Origin: Cricetomys ansorgei
Taxonomy: Eukaryota; Chordata; Mammalia; Rodentia; Nesomyidae
Assembly (NCBI GenBank): GCA_026225945.1
Contig: JAMJFZ010000597.1
Coordinates: 5,302,001-5,366,000 of the forward strand
Length of the DNA stretch: 64,000 nt
Direction: 5' to 3'
Below, one piece after another: positions 11,640-22,949 of this stretch. Position 1 is the stretch's first letter. Each line of letters begins with the position of its first letter. Below the pieces are notes generated by a model. That model saw only the letters and a program-made list of their open reading frames with translations. It did not search any database and was not told where the DNA came from. The translations under genes and the position numbers were made by a program.

Positions 11640-12055
11640 CCAGGCACCCACTGGTCAATCTATTTTCTGTCTCTATAAATCTGAAGCACACAAACCAAAT
11701 GATACAACATGTGGTCTTCTGTGCTGGCTCTTAATCATACTTTGTAGCATGATTTCAAGGTCTCTTCTTGAAATGCTAAGTACTCTCTTCCTTTTTATGG
11801 CATAAGAAGTATACTATTGATACACCATATTCTGTTTAGACACACATCCACTGGTAGACATTCAGATTGCATCGTTTGACTACTATGAATAATACCGCTA
11901 TAATATTTGTGTTCATGTCTGTGTAATATGTATTTTAAATGACCTTGGGTATGCATCTAGAATTAAAAACTACTGGGTCTTATGGTAAATGTATTTTAAA
12001 AAGTTTGTGCAACTCCCAAACTATTTTCCAAAGCAATTCGCCATTTTTATCCCGC
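11640..12055 (-). mobile_element. ancient L1 fragment, antisense (ORF2 3' end)
   Basis: The plus strand shows the reversed ORF2 3'-end series: CCTTTTTATGGCATAAGAAG, CTATGAATAATACCGCTAT and CTACTGGGTCTTATGGTAA, then CTCCCAAACTATTTTCCA. Confidence 0.75.
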
Positions 12056-12390
12056 TGTGGTCCAAACGTTTATTTTCCCTCAAAATTTATATGCTGAAGT
12101 CTAACTACCAAAGAGATGGCTTTAGAAGCTCAAGCCTTAGAGTCATGGTGGCTCTCTTACAAATGTGATTAGTTGCCCTTTTAATGCAAGAGACCTCAGA
12201 GAGCTAGTCAGCCTCTCCCACCATGTATGTAAACATTTTTATACTATGCCATGGAATTCAGTAGTCTGCAATCCAGAATACAGCCCTCAGCAGAACTCAA
12301 CCATGGTTCTCCCTAATACTGAAAACCTTTTGTAGAAGACCTTTTGCTCTTACTATGATTAAGTAGCTGTTTTGATGACTGTCTTCTTAT
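12056..12390 (+). mobile_element. MaLR LTR relic
   Basis: It starts TGTGGTCCAAACGTTTATTT with CTCAAAATTTATATGCTGAA, then a CCCACCATGTATGT segment, as in MST/MLT1 LTRs. The right end is eroded. Confidence 0.5.
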
Positions 12391-12399
12391 TTCTTAAAT

Positions 12400-13215
12400 T
12401 ACCATACAAAATATGAGATATCATGATAGCATGTTTAAATGTTACAGTTGACTTCAAGTGCTAAGTTGACTTGTTTTTAGCTATTCATTTCCCTCTAGTA
12501 TCTGCTTTGCTTGCATGTATATACATGTTGCCTTTCCATTTTAGTTCATCTTAAACAGTTTTGTAATTTCCCTTTTGACTTTTTCTTTAATCCATTGGTT
12601 ATTTAGAGGGAGACTAATTTACATACATTTTTAATTTTCCAGATTTCCTTCTTTATTGATTCTAATTTCATTCTGTTTGAGAATATACTTTATGTGAGTT
12701 AAACCCTTTGAAACTTGTTGAGGCTTATTTTAGGGTCTAGCATATGGTCTATTCTGGGGAATGTTCCATGTGGTGCTTGAGAAAAATATGTACTCTGCTA
12801 CTATTAAATGGAGCGAGTTATAGATGTCTGTTTAATCTAGTTAGAATGTAGTTTTATCCAAATTTTCTATGTCTTTGTTGTACATCTGTTTAGCTGTTCT
12901 GCCTATTATTTAAAGAAAATATTGAAACTTGCAACTAATGTTCTTGAACTATTTGTCTATTCAATGTTCCCATTCTCGTTTTGTATATTTGGGGACTCTG
13001 TTATTAGATGCATATACGTTTATAAGTGTTACACATTCTCTGAATGCAATTTTATCATTATAAAATGTCCCTTTTATCTCTAGCAATAGTGCTTTATTGT
13101 CAGTTAATTTGGCTGATATGAGTACAGCCATTACTTATTTCTTATGACTTCAAATTGCATAGTGTATTTCACCCATTCTTTGTATTTTTAAAACCAAATG
13201 TATGATTCCTATGTG
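12400..13215 (-). mobile_element. ancient L1 fragment, antisense
   Basis: The plus strand has the reversed L1 series TATGGTCTATTCTGGGGAAT, TAGATGTCTGTTTAATCTAG and ATCATTATAAAATGTCCC. Many indels and stops mark it as old. Confidence 0.8.
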
Positions 13216-13229
13216 TAGTAGCACATTGC

Positions 13230-13540
13230 TGTGCCAGCTCAGCAGGGAGAAACTGAGGCATAATCATAGATGAAACTCTGCCAGACCTTGGCAGAGGGAA
13301 CCACCATCAAGGCCAATGCCAGACTGGACAGTAGAACCCTGAGCATCTGAGCTCAGGTGTTTTTACTCTTTCAGAATTTCTCAGGTATTCTACTGATAGC
13401 ACATGCAGATCATTAGCAATCAAGCATCCCCCACAGAAATCCAACACCTGAAAAATACAAAATGCAAAGACTTAGGCAGCCTCTCCCCCAACAGTGCACA
13501 AAACCATTTTAAACATAACTAAAAATAAACTTCTCCAACA
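13230..13540 (-). mobile_element. solo LTR of the same family as the 8.8-10.9 kb element
   Basis: Read on the minus strand it begins TGTTGGAGAAGTTTATTTTT and contains GGGGGATGCTTGATTG, ACCTGAG and GATGGTGGTTCCCTCTG. It ends near GAGCTGGCACA. It sits inside an antisense L1, which continues on both sides. No clear target duplication was found. Confidence 0.75.
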
Positions 13541-14000
13541 GCTGTAGCTGTCTCTTGTGTTTTCCTCCAGTTTCATGGTCTCTATATTTTGACTGAATAG
13601 TTTAACCCATTCGTATTTGATGCTATTGTTGAAATAAGTGATTTCCATTTATAAATTTTCTTTTTATTTTTTATAAATTACTTATTTTTATTGTTTTCCT
13701 AATCCCCTTTTACTGATTTATTGGGTGTCAGGTGAATATTCTTACATATTTTAATATCTTTAATGATTTCAGCTACATTTCTTTTCTCCACCATGATAAT
13801 TGACAACTTATGAAGTTTATAACTAACAAATAAAAACTGTATATACTTACGGTTCACAATGTAATGTTTTGATATATTACACATTGTGAAATTATTAAGT
13901 TAATAAAGATATCCATCACTTCCCATTTTTGGATGCTGAGAATACATAACATATATTTATATTTCTTAAATTATGTGTTTAGTAACTGGTTCACTTAATC
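13541..14000 (-). mobile_element. ancient L1 fragment, antisense (continuation)
   Basis: The L1 resumes after the solo LTR (TTAACCCATTCGTATTTGAT) and passes into the AAAACTGTATATACTTACGG and ATATCCATCACTTCCCA segments of old L1s. Confidence 0.7.
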
Positions 14001-14059
14001 CATCCACATCCATTCACATAGTTACCATGAAATACAGAAACTTTATTCCCACGTAGTCC

Positions 14060-14653
14060 TGTTCTCTTCTCCCCATTTTCCTGCTGTTACTGTGCATTAC
14101 ATTTCTATATTCTTTAGGCCTATAAACACAATTATTTGCATATTGTTTACTCTAAATCACTTAAGAGTAAAAGGAGACTACACAACCTCATCATCTCTTA
14201 TGATTGCCTATATAATTACCTTTAGTGATGCTCTGTCTGTAAATTCAAATGACTGTCCCTTGTCACATTTAATTTGAATAACACTGTGTACATTTATTAT
14301 AATGTCGGTTTGATAGCAACAAATTCTGCTTATCTGGTAATGCTGTCATTTTGCTTTCACACTCATTTTACAAAGTGGTGGGTTTACTGTTGGATTTTCA
14401 CTCAACAATATCACGTACCTTGGTCACATCTGTCCACCATAATTCTCTCCTGTCCTCCCTTACCCTCCCACCAGCTCCCTCCTCTTCCCAGTCTCCCTTT
14501 ATCTTTCATGTCGTACTTACATAAACATCCATATTACCTAGAGTCCACATACGTGAGAAACACATAGCATTTGCCTTTCTGAATCAAACTTATTTCATTT
14601 AATAAGACAGTCTCCAGTTCCATCCATTTTCCCCCAAATGAGTTCATTCTTTC
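14060..14653 (-). mobile_element. ancient L1 ORF2 3' part, antisense
   Basis: It contains the reversed series GTGAGAAACACATAGCATTT and CTCCAGTTCCATCCATTTTC, which in L1 lies near the end of ORF2. It is split by the ID element. Confidence 0.75.
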
Positions 14654-14738
14654 CTTTCTCCCTCCAAGACTGAATACTGAACATGGTTCTCATACATGCT
14701 AGGCAAGTGCTCTACCACTGGGCTATATCCTTGGCCCA
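14654..14738 (-). repeat. ID SINE, antisense, with target-site duplication
   Basis: The plus strand reads CATGCTAGGCAAGTGCTCTA and CCACTGGGCTATATCCTTGG, a reversed ID element. TTCATTCTTT-like sequence flanks both sides (14643 and 14741), consistent with a target duplication inside the L1. Confidence 0.8.
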
Positions 14739-15870
14739 ATTTCATTCTTCTTTATGGCTACATAAAACACTATTACATACAAGTACCACGTTTTCTTTAT
14801 CCACTAAGATACTGAAGGACAGCTAGGCTGATCCCATAACTTGGCTATTGTGAATAATCCACAATAAACATGGATGTGCAAGTATTTCTGTAGATTCACA
14901 TAGACTCTTTGACTATGTTCCCAGAAATGGTTCAGTGGGAGCCTATGGTGATTCTATTTACAGTTTGCAAGGAGCCTCCACACTGATGTCCATAAGGTTT
15001 ACTAGCTTACAATTATGTCAGCAGTATATGAGAATTCCTTCTTCCCTAAGTCCTCCCCAGCATTAACTGTCTTCTTCACGTTAGACGATCTAACTGGGGT
15101 AAGACAGAATCTCAACGTTACATTTCTCTGATGGCTCACGGTGCTGAACAGTATACCACCTTTTGAAAAACTGTCTGTTCACTGTCCATTTATTACTGAG
15201 ACTCTTTCCTTTGCGTAGGGTTTAATGTTTTGTGTGCTCCTTATATATTTCAGGTACCAATGTCCTATCAGATACATCACTAGTATTTTCTCCCATCCTG
15301 TAGCCTGTCTCTCACTGTTAATGTTTGTTTCCTGTGCCTAATTTTTTCACTTCATGCAATACCACTTGTCAACTTGAACAACTATTTCCTGAGTCACTGA
15401 AGTCCTTTCCAGAAATTTGCTTGTGCCTTCATCTTGACGTGTTTTCCTTACATGTTTTCTTCCAGCGGCTTCAAAGTCTCAGGTCTTACATTATAGTCCA
15501 CTTTGAAGTGATGTTTGTATTGTTGGCATTCTTCTACTTGTGAACGTCCAAGTTTCCCAGCACCGTTTATTAAGGGTGCTGTCTCTTCTCTAGCATACGT
15601 TTTTGGCTGCGTGGATTTCTACCTGGCTGACTGGGAAGTTTGGACTAATACTGTTTTTGTTTGCTTCCTTGTTTTTACGTGTGTTTCCCTTCACTTTGAA
15701 GGTGACCTCTTCACTGCCTCTGGCTGCCATTGTTTCAAAGGAGAAGTCATGTGGTCAACTGCATATTCACTCATAATGTGTGTCTTTATATAACCACTTT
15801 CAAGGCATGCTCTGTTCAGTTTCAGCATTTTGACTACTTTGACCATAGTGTGTCTGGGTGTAGTCTTTGT
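14739..15870 (-). mobile_element. ancient L1 ORF2, antisense (continuation)
   Basis: It shows the reversed ORF2 landmarks TTTATGGCTACATAAAACAC, TTGGCTATTGTGAATAATCC, TCTAACTGGGGTAAGACAGA, TTTCTCCCATCCTGTAG and TTTCCCAGCACCGTTTATTA. All frames are broken. Confidence 0.85.
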
Positions 15871-15936
15871 GTTTATCTTACATAGTTTACTTAGGGATAA
15901 TCTTTGAATTAAAATTTTATTTTATTCTTGTATGTG

Positions 15937-15957
15937 GATGATGATGATGATGATGAT

Positions 15958-15992
<35 letters not shown>
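15937..15992 (+). repeat. compound (GAT)n-(TG)n microsatellite
   Basis: Eight GAT units run directly into about 15 TG units, next to the tail side of an antisense B3 element. Confidence 0.95.
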
Positions 15993-16135
15993 TGTGTGGT
16001 GTGTAACACATACATGCCACATCACATATATAGAGGACAGAGGACAGAGGAAAACTTTTAGGAGTAGGATCTCACCTTCTCATCATGGCTCCCAGGGGAT
16101 CAAGCTTAGGATATTGTGTGGCAATATCTTTTAGC
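15993..16135 (-). repeat. B3-like SINE, antisense
   Basis: It contains GAGGACAGAGGAAAACTTTT and GGGGATCAAGCTTAGG, as in a reversed B3 body. The head is eroded. Confidence 0.6.
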
Positions 16136-16139
16136 CTCT

Positions 16140-16560
16140 TGCATGTAGAGATTAACACATTTTGTTGAATCCAGGAAGATATCAGCTATTATTTTTCAAA
16201 CACTTTTTTCTACGTTTTCTCTTCTCATTCCACTATCCCCATTAAGTGTAACATCGATGTCTTTAATGCTATCTCCCATTTCTCCAAAGCCCTCTCATTT
16301 TCCCTGACTCTATCTTCCCCCTTCAGATTTTTAGTCTCTATTGCTCTACCATCAAGTTTGCTGATACTGCCTCCTGCCAACTTAAATATATTTTTAAGTG
16401 CCTCCAGTGAAGTCTTCATTTCTCTTCTTTTTCTTTTTGTGTCTTTCAAGCTCAGAATTTTCTCCTCTTTCTTATGTGATATCACTTGTTGATAAGACAT
16501 TGTTATGAAACTTTCTTTTTTCATTTTTCACTTTTTAAAAGTTCTTTGTACAAATTGTTA
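16140..16560 (-). mobile_element. possible old L1 fragment, antisense
   Basis: The plus strand is T-rich and resembles reversed L1 ORF1-region sequence. The minus-strand frame at 16225-16524 is Lys/Glu-rich and coiled-coil-like, which fits ORF1, but the match is weak. Confidence 0.4.
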
Positions 16561-17980
16561 ACAACACCATTGACATCACTTACTGGTAAGTCACATCAAG
16601 TTTCTGTTAAAGCTGTTTCTATCTGCTTTGGTCCTTTATGTCACAAGTTCCTGTGTCTTTGATAATTCAGGTTGCCCTTGGAACCCTGATATTTTAGATA
16701 ATATACCTAAGTCATCCTAGATACCAGTAACTCTTGTTCCTCCTCTCCCACCAAATACCAGTTTGTTTGCTCATTTGTTCAGTGTTCTGAATGGCCCACT
16801 TCAGGGAAGTTCTTTCCCTACAGTATTCAGTCTCTGACATCATTCCTTGGTCTCAGCTTTGGCCATGTCCCCCTATAGGATCTTCTGAAATTAGTCCCTT
16901 TTGCTCATTTCCCTGTCACATCTCAGGTTGACCTGACCTACCGGTACCACACTCACTGTTCACCTCCACCAACTGCTACTGACAACTGCATTGTTTTCTA
17001 CACTGCTGTTAGACACAGAGTGCTCCACAGACTGGTCCAATTACATCTGCACAAGGTTGCCTCTGAGGCTTGCTCAGAGCACCTAGTGGCTAACTGCCCT
17101 GTTTTCCCTGCTGCTATGGAGCTGGCTTGATCTGTTCTGAACTCAGTTTCGAATAAGGCCATCCCCTTACAACCATAATTGCAGGTAAGGCATGGTGACA
17201 GGAGCATTAGGTGTTGGTCATGTCCCATCTACAGTCAAGAAGCAGAGAGAGAGCTGAGCTCTGTAGTCCTACATACAGCCTGCCTCTCGTGCAAGAAGAA
17301 TCCTAGCACAGCTGCCCTGGAGTTGGGGCTAAGACTATCATGCAGCTCCCTTCCCTAGAACCATCTCTTGCTTGGGGGTGGAGTACTGGGTAGGGATGGT
17401 AGCACTGGTCTAGTGGAGTGCTAGGGAAGGGTGGTGCTCGCAGGTCTTCCAGATTGGGTCTATCATGGAACTTCCATCCTACCACTGAGCTGGTATGACA
17501 GCAACCAAAGCCCAGTGATCTTTGCTCAGGGGTAAGCTTCCACCACACAGGTAGCTGAAGGCAGCATAGGCCTCTCAGCCATGCTTTGGAGCTGAGGGCT
17601 CTGAGAAAAACCAGTGGCCTACATCACCTGGAGAGAGAATTTAGCCCGGAGGCAGAAGGTGGGTTGAAAGGCAGTCACAGGCTCTTGTCCATACCTGCCC
17701 AGAAGGGCCCAGCACTACACCTGAGCTGTGGAAAGAAAGGGGACCACAAAGCTCAAAACCACAGGCTCCTGGTGTTCTCACTAAAACTTACATATTCTTG
17801 AATGAGTCCCATATGCATGACCTTAGGGCAGATTCCAGAGATTTCCAGTGGTGCTCTTATTTTAATAAGCCTGGCAGTTGTGCTACTTTCTGGGGAAGGA
17901 GCCACAGTGCTCCTCACACTGTCAATCCAGAAGTGGTTCTCCTAACCCTAGGTGATGTGTCCTGCAAAGGAAGAAGAGAA
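16561..17980. other. unassigned, possibly eroded antisense L1
   Basis: Sequence character changes gradually from T-rich to GC-balanced. No clear L1 landmark remains and no exon is seen. Confidence 0.35.
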
Positions 17981-18005
17981 AGAGGAGGAGGAGGAGGAGG
18001 AGGAG
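17981..18005 (+). repeat. (GGA)n trinucleotide repeat
   Basis: About eight uninterrupted GGA/GAG triplets in a purine-rich context. Confidence 0.9.
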
Positions 18006-18595
18006 ACACACTGAAGAACAGCCGGCTCTGTTTACTCGAATTCTGCTTGCTTCATCATGACTATATTTCCTGAATTAAAAATAAGGGGAAATTGGACCAG
18101 CAATGGCTCTGTGCAGCTTGCAGTTATAAAAAAGTAGAAATACTAGAATTTATGAATTACATAGATGGTTTCTAGAGGTAGCATGTGTGAGAATATTTAA
18201 AGCTGGTCTATCCCGCATAACTTAGGAGGATGCACTAAAGCTACTAAGTATGCACCCGGGAGAAGTCACAGGGGTTCCAGCCAATGCAGGGTCTCCTTTG
18301 AAAGGAAACAATGCTAAGCTGCATCTTCCAATTAGCAGCTCAATTTGTATCTGGTGATTCTCCAAGAGCAATCAATAGATTCTCATGTGATCTCAACACA
18401 GAGAGATCTGAGGTTCAAACAAATAGCACCCCACACGAAGACAGTCTTGCCACCCCTGCAAGTCACAGTCACCTTTCCAGGCTGAAAAGAGAGCATTTCA
18501 CTCAAGGCTGAGCCAGTCTCCACCTCCATAACCAAATCTAGAGAGCTCTCTCTGCATAGACCAGAGACTTCTCAGGGAAAGCCTCGGTGTGTAGG

Positions 18596-18864
18596 GTTGG
18601 GAATGTGGCTCAGTAAGTAAAATGTTTGTCATTCAAACATGAGGACCCAAGTTTGGGCCCCAGGAGCCACTGAACAGAAGTCAGGCGTGGTGGTGAGTGC
18701 TCCTAAACCCCGTACTGAGGAAATGGAGACATGTGGGTACCTGGGCGTGCCGGGCAGATAGCCTTACTAGCAGACACTGTCTAAACCACAGCGTATAGTG
18801 CCTGAGGAATGACACCTGAGTTAACATCTGGTTTCCACACACTTGCACACAAGTATGCACATAC
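18596..18864 (+). repeat. RSINE1/B4-type SINE
   Basis: It has a tRNA-like head (GGGAATGTGGCTCAGTAAG), a GTCAGGCGTGGTGGTGAGTG middle and a GAGGAATGACACCTGAGTTA tail that runs into a CA tract. Confidence 0.8.
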
Positions 18865-18866
18865 CT

Positions 18867-18925
18867 ACACACACACACACACACGCACACGCACACGCAC
18901 ACGCACGTGCACGCGCACACACACA
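18867..18925 (+). repeat. (CA)n with CG interruptions
   Basis: Alternating purine-pyrimidine tract of ACAC, GCAC and GCGCAC units at the SINE tail. It is a likely Z-DNA former. Confidence 0.9.
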
Positions 18926-19391
18926 TAGTTATAATTTTGGTATATGGTTGTAGCCAAGTTTAGTATGACATAACAAAGTTGAGGGAAATCAACAGGAGTG
19001 TCTATGAAACCGCATTCCCACACTTTCCTAACATCAATTTGAAGTCCCCAGGGAAATCTGGTTTCAAAATGATACACAACCCTATCGCCTCAGTCAGCAG
19101 GTGACACCCCCACCTCAAAACACACATCTGCCTAACTGCTTGAGCTTGTGAGTAAGTTGAATATTCATGAGTGCCCTGCTGTCACAAAGGCTATATTTCT
19201 GAACACTTCCACCAGTATTTAAAATCTTTGTTCTTTAAAAGATGCATGGATTTCATCGAATTATCTGAGACATATGGCCAGGGGCAACACGGATCCTGGG
19301 CTACAGATCTGCAGATGGAGAAAGACAGGGAGCCCCTCAGTCGGGTCTTGCAGAGCAAGTTCGTCATCTCTCTCATCTGTATGGAGCCACC

Positions 19392-19712
19392 TGCCATGGT
19401 CCAATCTGTATGTGCTAAACCCCAGGTGACAAGATTAGAAGGTGGGGCCTTGGGGAGGTGACTGGGTCACTAGGGAGGCAGTCCCATGAGTAGGCAGTCT
19501 CATCCAAGGGACCAGAGAGAGTGAGAGTACCATCTACTGTGCAGGACGAGATGGCTTCTGTGAACAGGAACTCAGGCCTCAGCAGACACATAGGATGCCA
19601 GCACCTGGGTTTTCAACTTCCCAGGTCCAGAACTGAGAGAAATAAATTTCAATTATTTATAAGCCAATAGGTTTAAGATATTTCGCAATAGTAGCCTGAA
19701 TGGACTAAGGCA
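19392..19712 (+). mobile_element. solitary MaLR LTR (MLT1-like), complete ends
   Basis: It starts TGCCATGGTCCAATCTGTAT, has GAAGGTGGGGCCTTGGGGAG and AGAACTGAGAGAAATAAATT, and ends GGACTAAGGCA, so both TG and CA ends are kept. Confidence 0.85.
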
Positions 19713-19749
19713 GTGTTTTTATATTGATTTAAGCTATAAATCCATTTAA

Positions 19750-19957
19750 GGTTTATTTTTTTATTTTTAATTATGTGTATACATGTGTATAGGGAAGGGG
19801 GTATGTGCATGTGAGGTGCCCTCCAAGGCCAACAGATGGCATCAGATCTCCTGGATTTGGATTTTTGAGCTGACAGACATGTGGGTGTGGGAACCAAACT
19901 CTAGTCCTCCGGAAGAGCAGCGAGTGCTGTTAGCCATGGAGCCAACTCTCCAGCCCT
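19750..19957 (-). repeat. B2 SINE, antisense, flanked by a 12-base target duplication
   Basis: The reversed B2 ends CCAACTCTCCAGCCC. The flanks AAATCCATTTAA (19738-19749 and 19960-19971) are identical. A CTCF-like CCAACAGATGGCAT lies at about 19829. Confidence 0.93.
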
Positions 19958-20459
19958 AAAAATCCATTTAAAGCATATCTTACATCTGGCTCAGCCTTTA
20001 TCCCACACAGCCCCATCTGGTGACAGGGTCCTCTAATCCCACACGCACCACGCCAGCGTCACCATAGCAAAGCAGGCTTACCAACCATTTGACCGTTCCT
20101 GGTACTGACTCCTCACTCCAGAGAAGGGTGGCAATCTGCTCCCAGCCCCAGATGCCCTTGCAGTGTCTGGCTCATCACACCAGCTATCAGCCCCACCATG
20201 GTTAGGCTAATGTGTGACTCAAAGCCCAGCTGGCCTCTGCAGCGCCAGGCTGGAGCTGGGGGAGGTGGCTGTTGCACAAGGGGTGGTCATATTGACCACC
20301 AGAACCCAGGGCACCATTTCAAAGCCATGAGGAACTTCTTGGATTTTTCATGCTGCTTTTCTATAACTGGCAAAGCCCCCAAACACCTTAGCACCCAAAG
20401 CGAAGCAGGAGAGGGAAGGAATTTGGGAAAGTTTTTGTGTTGCGGGGAAGGCTCGGCCT

Positions 20460-20840
20460 GGTGACAGATCTGTATTAACCAGCTCAGTCATGTAAGGAGT
20501 CATAATTAACCACCCCCAGCCCCTAGCTTCATTCTATCACAACCTCACCCCGAGGGCTATACAATCTGTTTGAAATGAAAAGAAAAATAAGATCACTGCT
20601 CTCCTCGGCTGACCCACGGCAACAGCTCCTGGCCACAGGCAGAGGTGAGACGGCCATCTGTTTGCTGAGGTAACGAAGAATGGAATGGGCATTTTAAAAT
20701 GACATTTTCGATTTCTCCCCTATGTCTACTGTGCTCTCTTCCACCCTGCTGTTTAAATGACTCTTTCAAATATCAAGGAATAATAGGAAATGAAAAAGGA
20801 AAAAAAAGAAAGAAAACAGTTGCCTGTAGCTAACAGGCTG
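20460..20840. promoter_or_regulatory. candidate conserved non-coding block
   Basis: This low-repeat stretch has AT-rich motifs (CATAATTAACC, TGTTTAAATGA, CATTTTAAAATGACATTTT) and no recognised transposon. Its composition resembles conserved intronic elements. This is an impression, not an alignment. Confidence 0.2.
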
Positions 20841-21143
20841 CTCTGTTCTGGAGGGTAGGGAAAAGAGCCTGGAGTGCTCTCTGTGCCCCTCTTCCTGTGT
20901 CCACGGAGATGCCTGTCACTTGGAAGTGCCTACAGCTCCCAATCAGTCCTGCTCCCATGAGTAGGTGATTTCCTCATGCAGCCCATCGACAAGCAGGAAG
21001 GCTAGGTGACCTCAAGAATGTATCTCCTATGCCAGTTCAGCCAGAAACGTTCCCAGAGCCCATGATGTATCCCAGGATGACTTTGTAGTCACCTCCAATC
21101 CTTACTCCTCTTTCCTGAGTGCACAAGACCAAGGCCTAGGTTG

Positions 21144-21268
21144 GACTGGGTGTGGTGGCACATGTACGTCATTCCAGGACTTGGGAGATGAAGGCAGGAG
21201 AGCAGGAATTCAAGGTCATTCTTGGCTATGTAGAGATTTGAGACCAGCCTAGACTACATAAGACCCTG
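21144..21268 (+). repeat. B1 SINE, left part (split by an LTR)
   Basis: B1 body from GACTGGGTGTGGTGGCACAT to AGACTACATAAGACCCTG. Its expected next bases, TCTCAAAAC, are found only after the LTR at 21611. Confidence 0.85.
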
Positions 21269-21609
21269 TGTATTTGTTACTTCTCTGCTGTTGTGATAAA
21301 AAAGTATGACCAAAGGAAGTCAGGGGAGAAAGAGTTTGTTTTGGCCTACATTCCAGAGGGCCAAGAATTAATCCTGGTAGGGAAGACATGACATGGTAGC
21401 AGGGGCAGGAAACTGAGAGGTCACATTTCTACTGCACACAGGAAGCAGAGAGAAAAACAGGAAGTAGGGTGAGATTGTAAACCCTCAAAGCTCACTTGCA
21501 AAGACAAGGCTCCTAAGGGTTCCATAACCTCCCTCAGACAGTACAATCAACTAGAGACCAAGTGTTCAATTACATGACCCATGGAGCATATTTCTCATTC
21601 AAACCAGCA
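21269..21609 (-). mobile_element. rodent MaLR LTR inserted into a B1
   Basis: The plus strand begins TGTATTTGTTACTTCTCTGC and ends TTCTCATTCAAACCAGCA, the reversed ends of a rodent MT-type MaLR LTR. GACCAAGTGTTCAATTACAT near the right end is typical. Confidence 0.8.
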
Positions 21610-21636
21610 TGTCTCAAAACAAACAAACAAAAAACT
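21610..21636 (+). repeat. B1 SINE, right part and A-rich tail
   Basis: TCTCAAAACAAACAAACAAA continues the B1 that stops at 21268. Confidence 0.8.
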
Positions 21637-21764
21637 GCAAAGCCTAACTCTCACACTGACACCACACTGTAGGTGCTTCAAAGATGTTCAAATCTAAGAT
21701 CCCTTCAAGTCTCAGTGTGTACAGTCAGACATGATGTGCCCACTTCAGGGGAAAAACAGATGAG

Positions 21765-21950
21765 GGGGCCCAGCTCTGTTGACACAGTGCTTGCCTAGAT
21801 GTGCAAAGCCCTGGATAAACTGGCATGGTGGTGGTGCACACCTGTGATCTCAGCACTTAGGAGGTGGAGGCAAGAGGACCAGGAATCCAAGTTCAACTTC
21901 AGCCACACAATGTAGCCTGGTCTGGGCTACATGAGATCCTGTCTCAATAG
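21765..21950 (+). repeat. B4 (ID-B1 composite) SINE
   Basis: An ID-like piece (GTGCTTGCCTAGATGTGCAA) is followed by a B1-like body (TGGCATGGTGGTGGTGCACA to GATCCTGTCTCAATAG). Confidence 0.75.
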
Positions 21951-22017
21951 GGGAGGGGAGGAAGAAGAGAAAGGGGAGGGGGAGAAGAAAAGAAAGGAGA
22001 GGAGAGGAAAGGGAAAG
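21951..22017 (+). repeat. homopurine tract
   Basis: GGGGAGGA, AGAAGAG and GGAAAGG units follow the SINE tail. Confidence 0.85.
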
Positions 22018-22624
22018 TCCCTGCAGAGGAAGGCCCAGGGCACCTTCTCCCTTGCTCCTGATGGGGCTCCTTCATCTCTCCTGGGAACTGAGCTGTTATT
22101 CCTCCGTTGGCTCTTTGGGTCTCAGGCACAATCCAGTGTGTCTATGGAAGCTGAAACCTTGCACAGCTGCATCTTCCCTGGGTGACTCTGCTGGGCTCCA
22201 GCTCCATCCTCTCCCTTCTGTACTACTAAATTGCTTTGGTTTGAAGGTGACCACAAGTGACAGCTTTATTAAAATGAAGACATCGAGGGTCCCCTGTAGG
22301 CTGCGGGCTTCTCACCAGCTGATTTCTGGAGGGGCTCAGCACGGTGCTCAGTGCAGGGAAGCGCATTCTGAACACATCCACTCACAGAACACCAGTTTCC
22401 CTTTGATTAAGCCTAGAAAACAGCAGGGTGAGCTGGAGGTGCTGTGAAAAAGCCCAGGGGCGTGTGTTTCCTGCCCCTGACCATCTGGAGGACACAGCCT
22501 GAGACACAACCTCACCTCAAGGAGGCAACCTGCAACCTAGCAAGGTGAGAACCAATCTTCAGTCTCTTTCCCTTCCAGACAGCTCTGAAGGCAGAGATCT
22601 GAATGCAAATCCTGACAACACCTC
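22018..22624. other. no recognised feature
   Basis: A 131-residue frame (22052-22447, plus) has no recognised domain and no splice context. Confidence 0.5.
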
Positions 22625-22760
22625 TCCCTGCTTTTAGGTGGGCTTGTTTGTTTATTCATGTATTCACTCAACAAGCACCTTTGCAGCCCCTATCATGTAC
22701 CTGGCACTGTGGAAATGGAAAGCAATGGGACCCTATCTCCATCTTTAAGAAACTGACAGT
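22625..22760 (+). repeat. L2 LINE fragment
   Basis: TTCACTCAACAAGCACCTTT, CATGTACCTGGCACTGTGG and TTTAAGAAACTGACAGTCTC follow the order of the LINE2 3' region. Confidence 0.6.
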
Positions 22761-22949
22761 CTCCTGGGTAAAGCAAGCATTTCCCAGCTGCCCTTCAGCA
22801 CAGTTTTCCCGCCTGTCAAATGGGCTGACGTCCCTCCCCCGCCCCCAGGCTTCCTTTAAGGATTCAGTACTATGGAGTGGATTAAACAGTGTCAGACACC
22901 ATTTGTGCCTGCACACTAGAGTCAGGATCCATGTCCTGGAAAAGTCTGA

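Noticed and set aside
16225..16524. Lys/Glu-rich minus-strand frame resembling a coiled-coil protein
   Set aside because: It lies in probable antisense L1 debris, and its composition fits an old ORF1 relic rather than a host gene.
18867..18925. CRISPR-like or other spaced repeats
   Set aside because: All short periodic arrays in the window are microsatellites or minisatellites at SINE tails. There are no spaced unique sequences.
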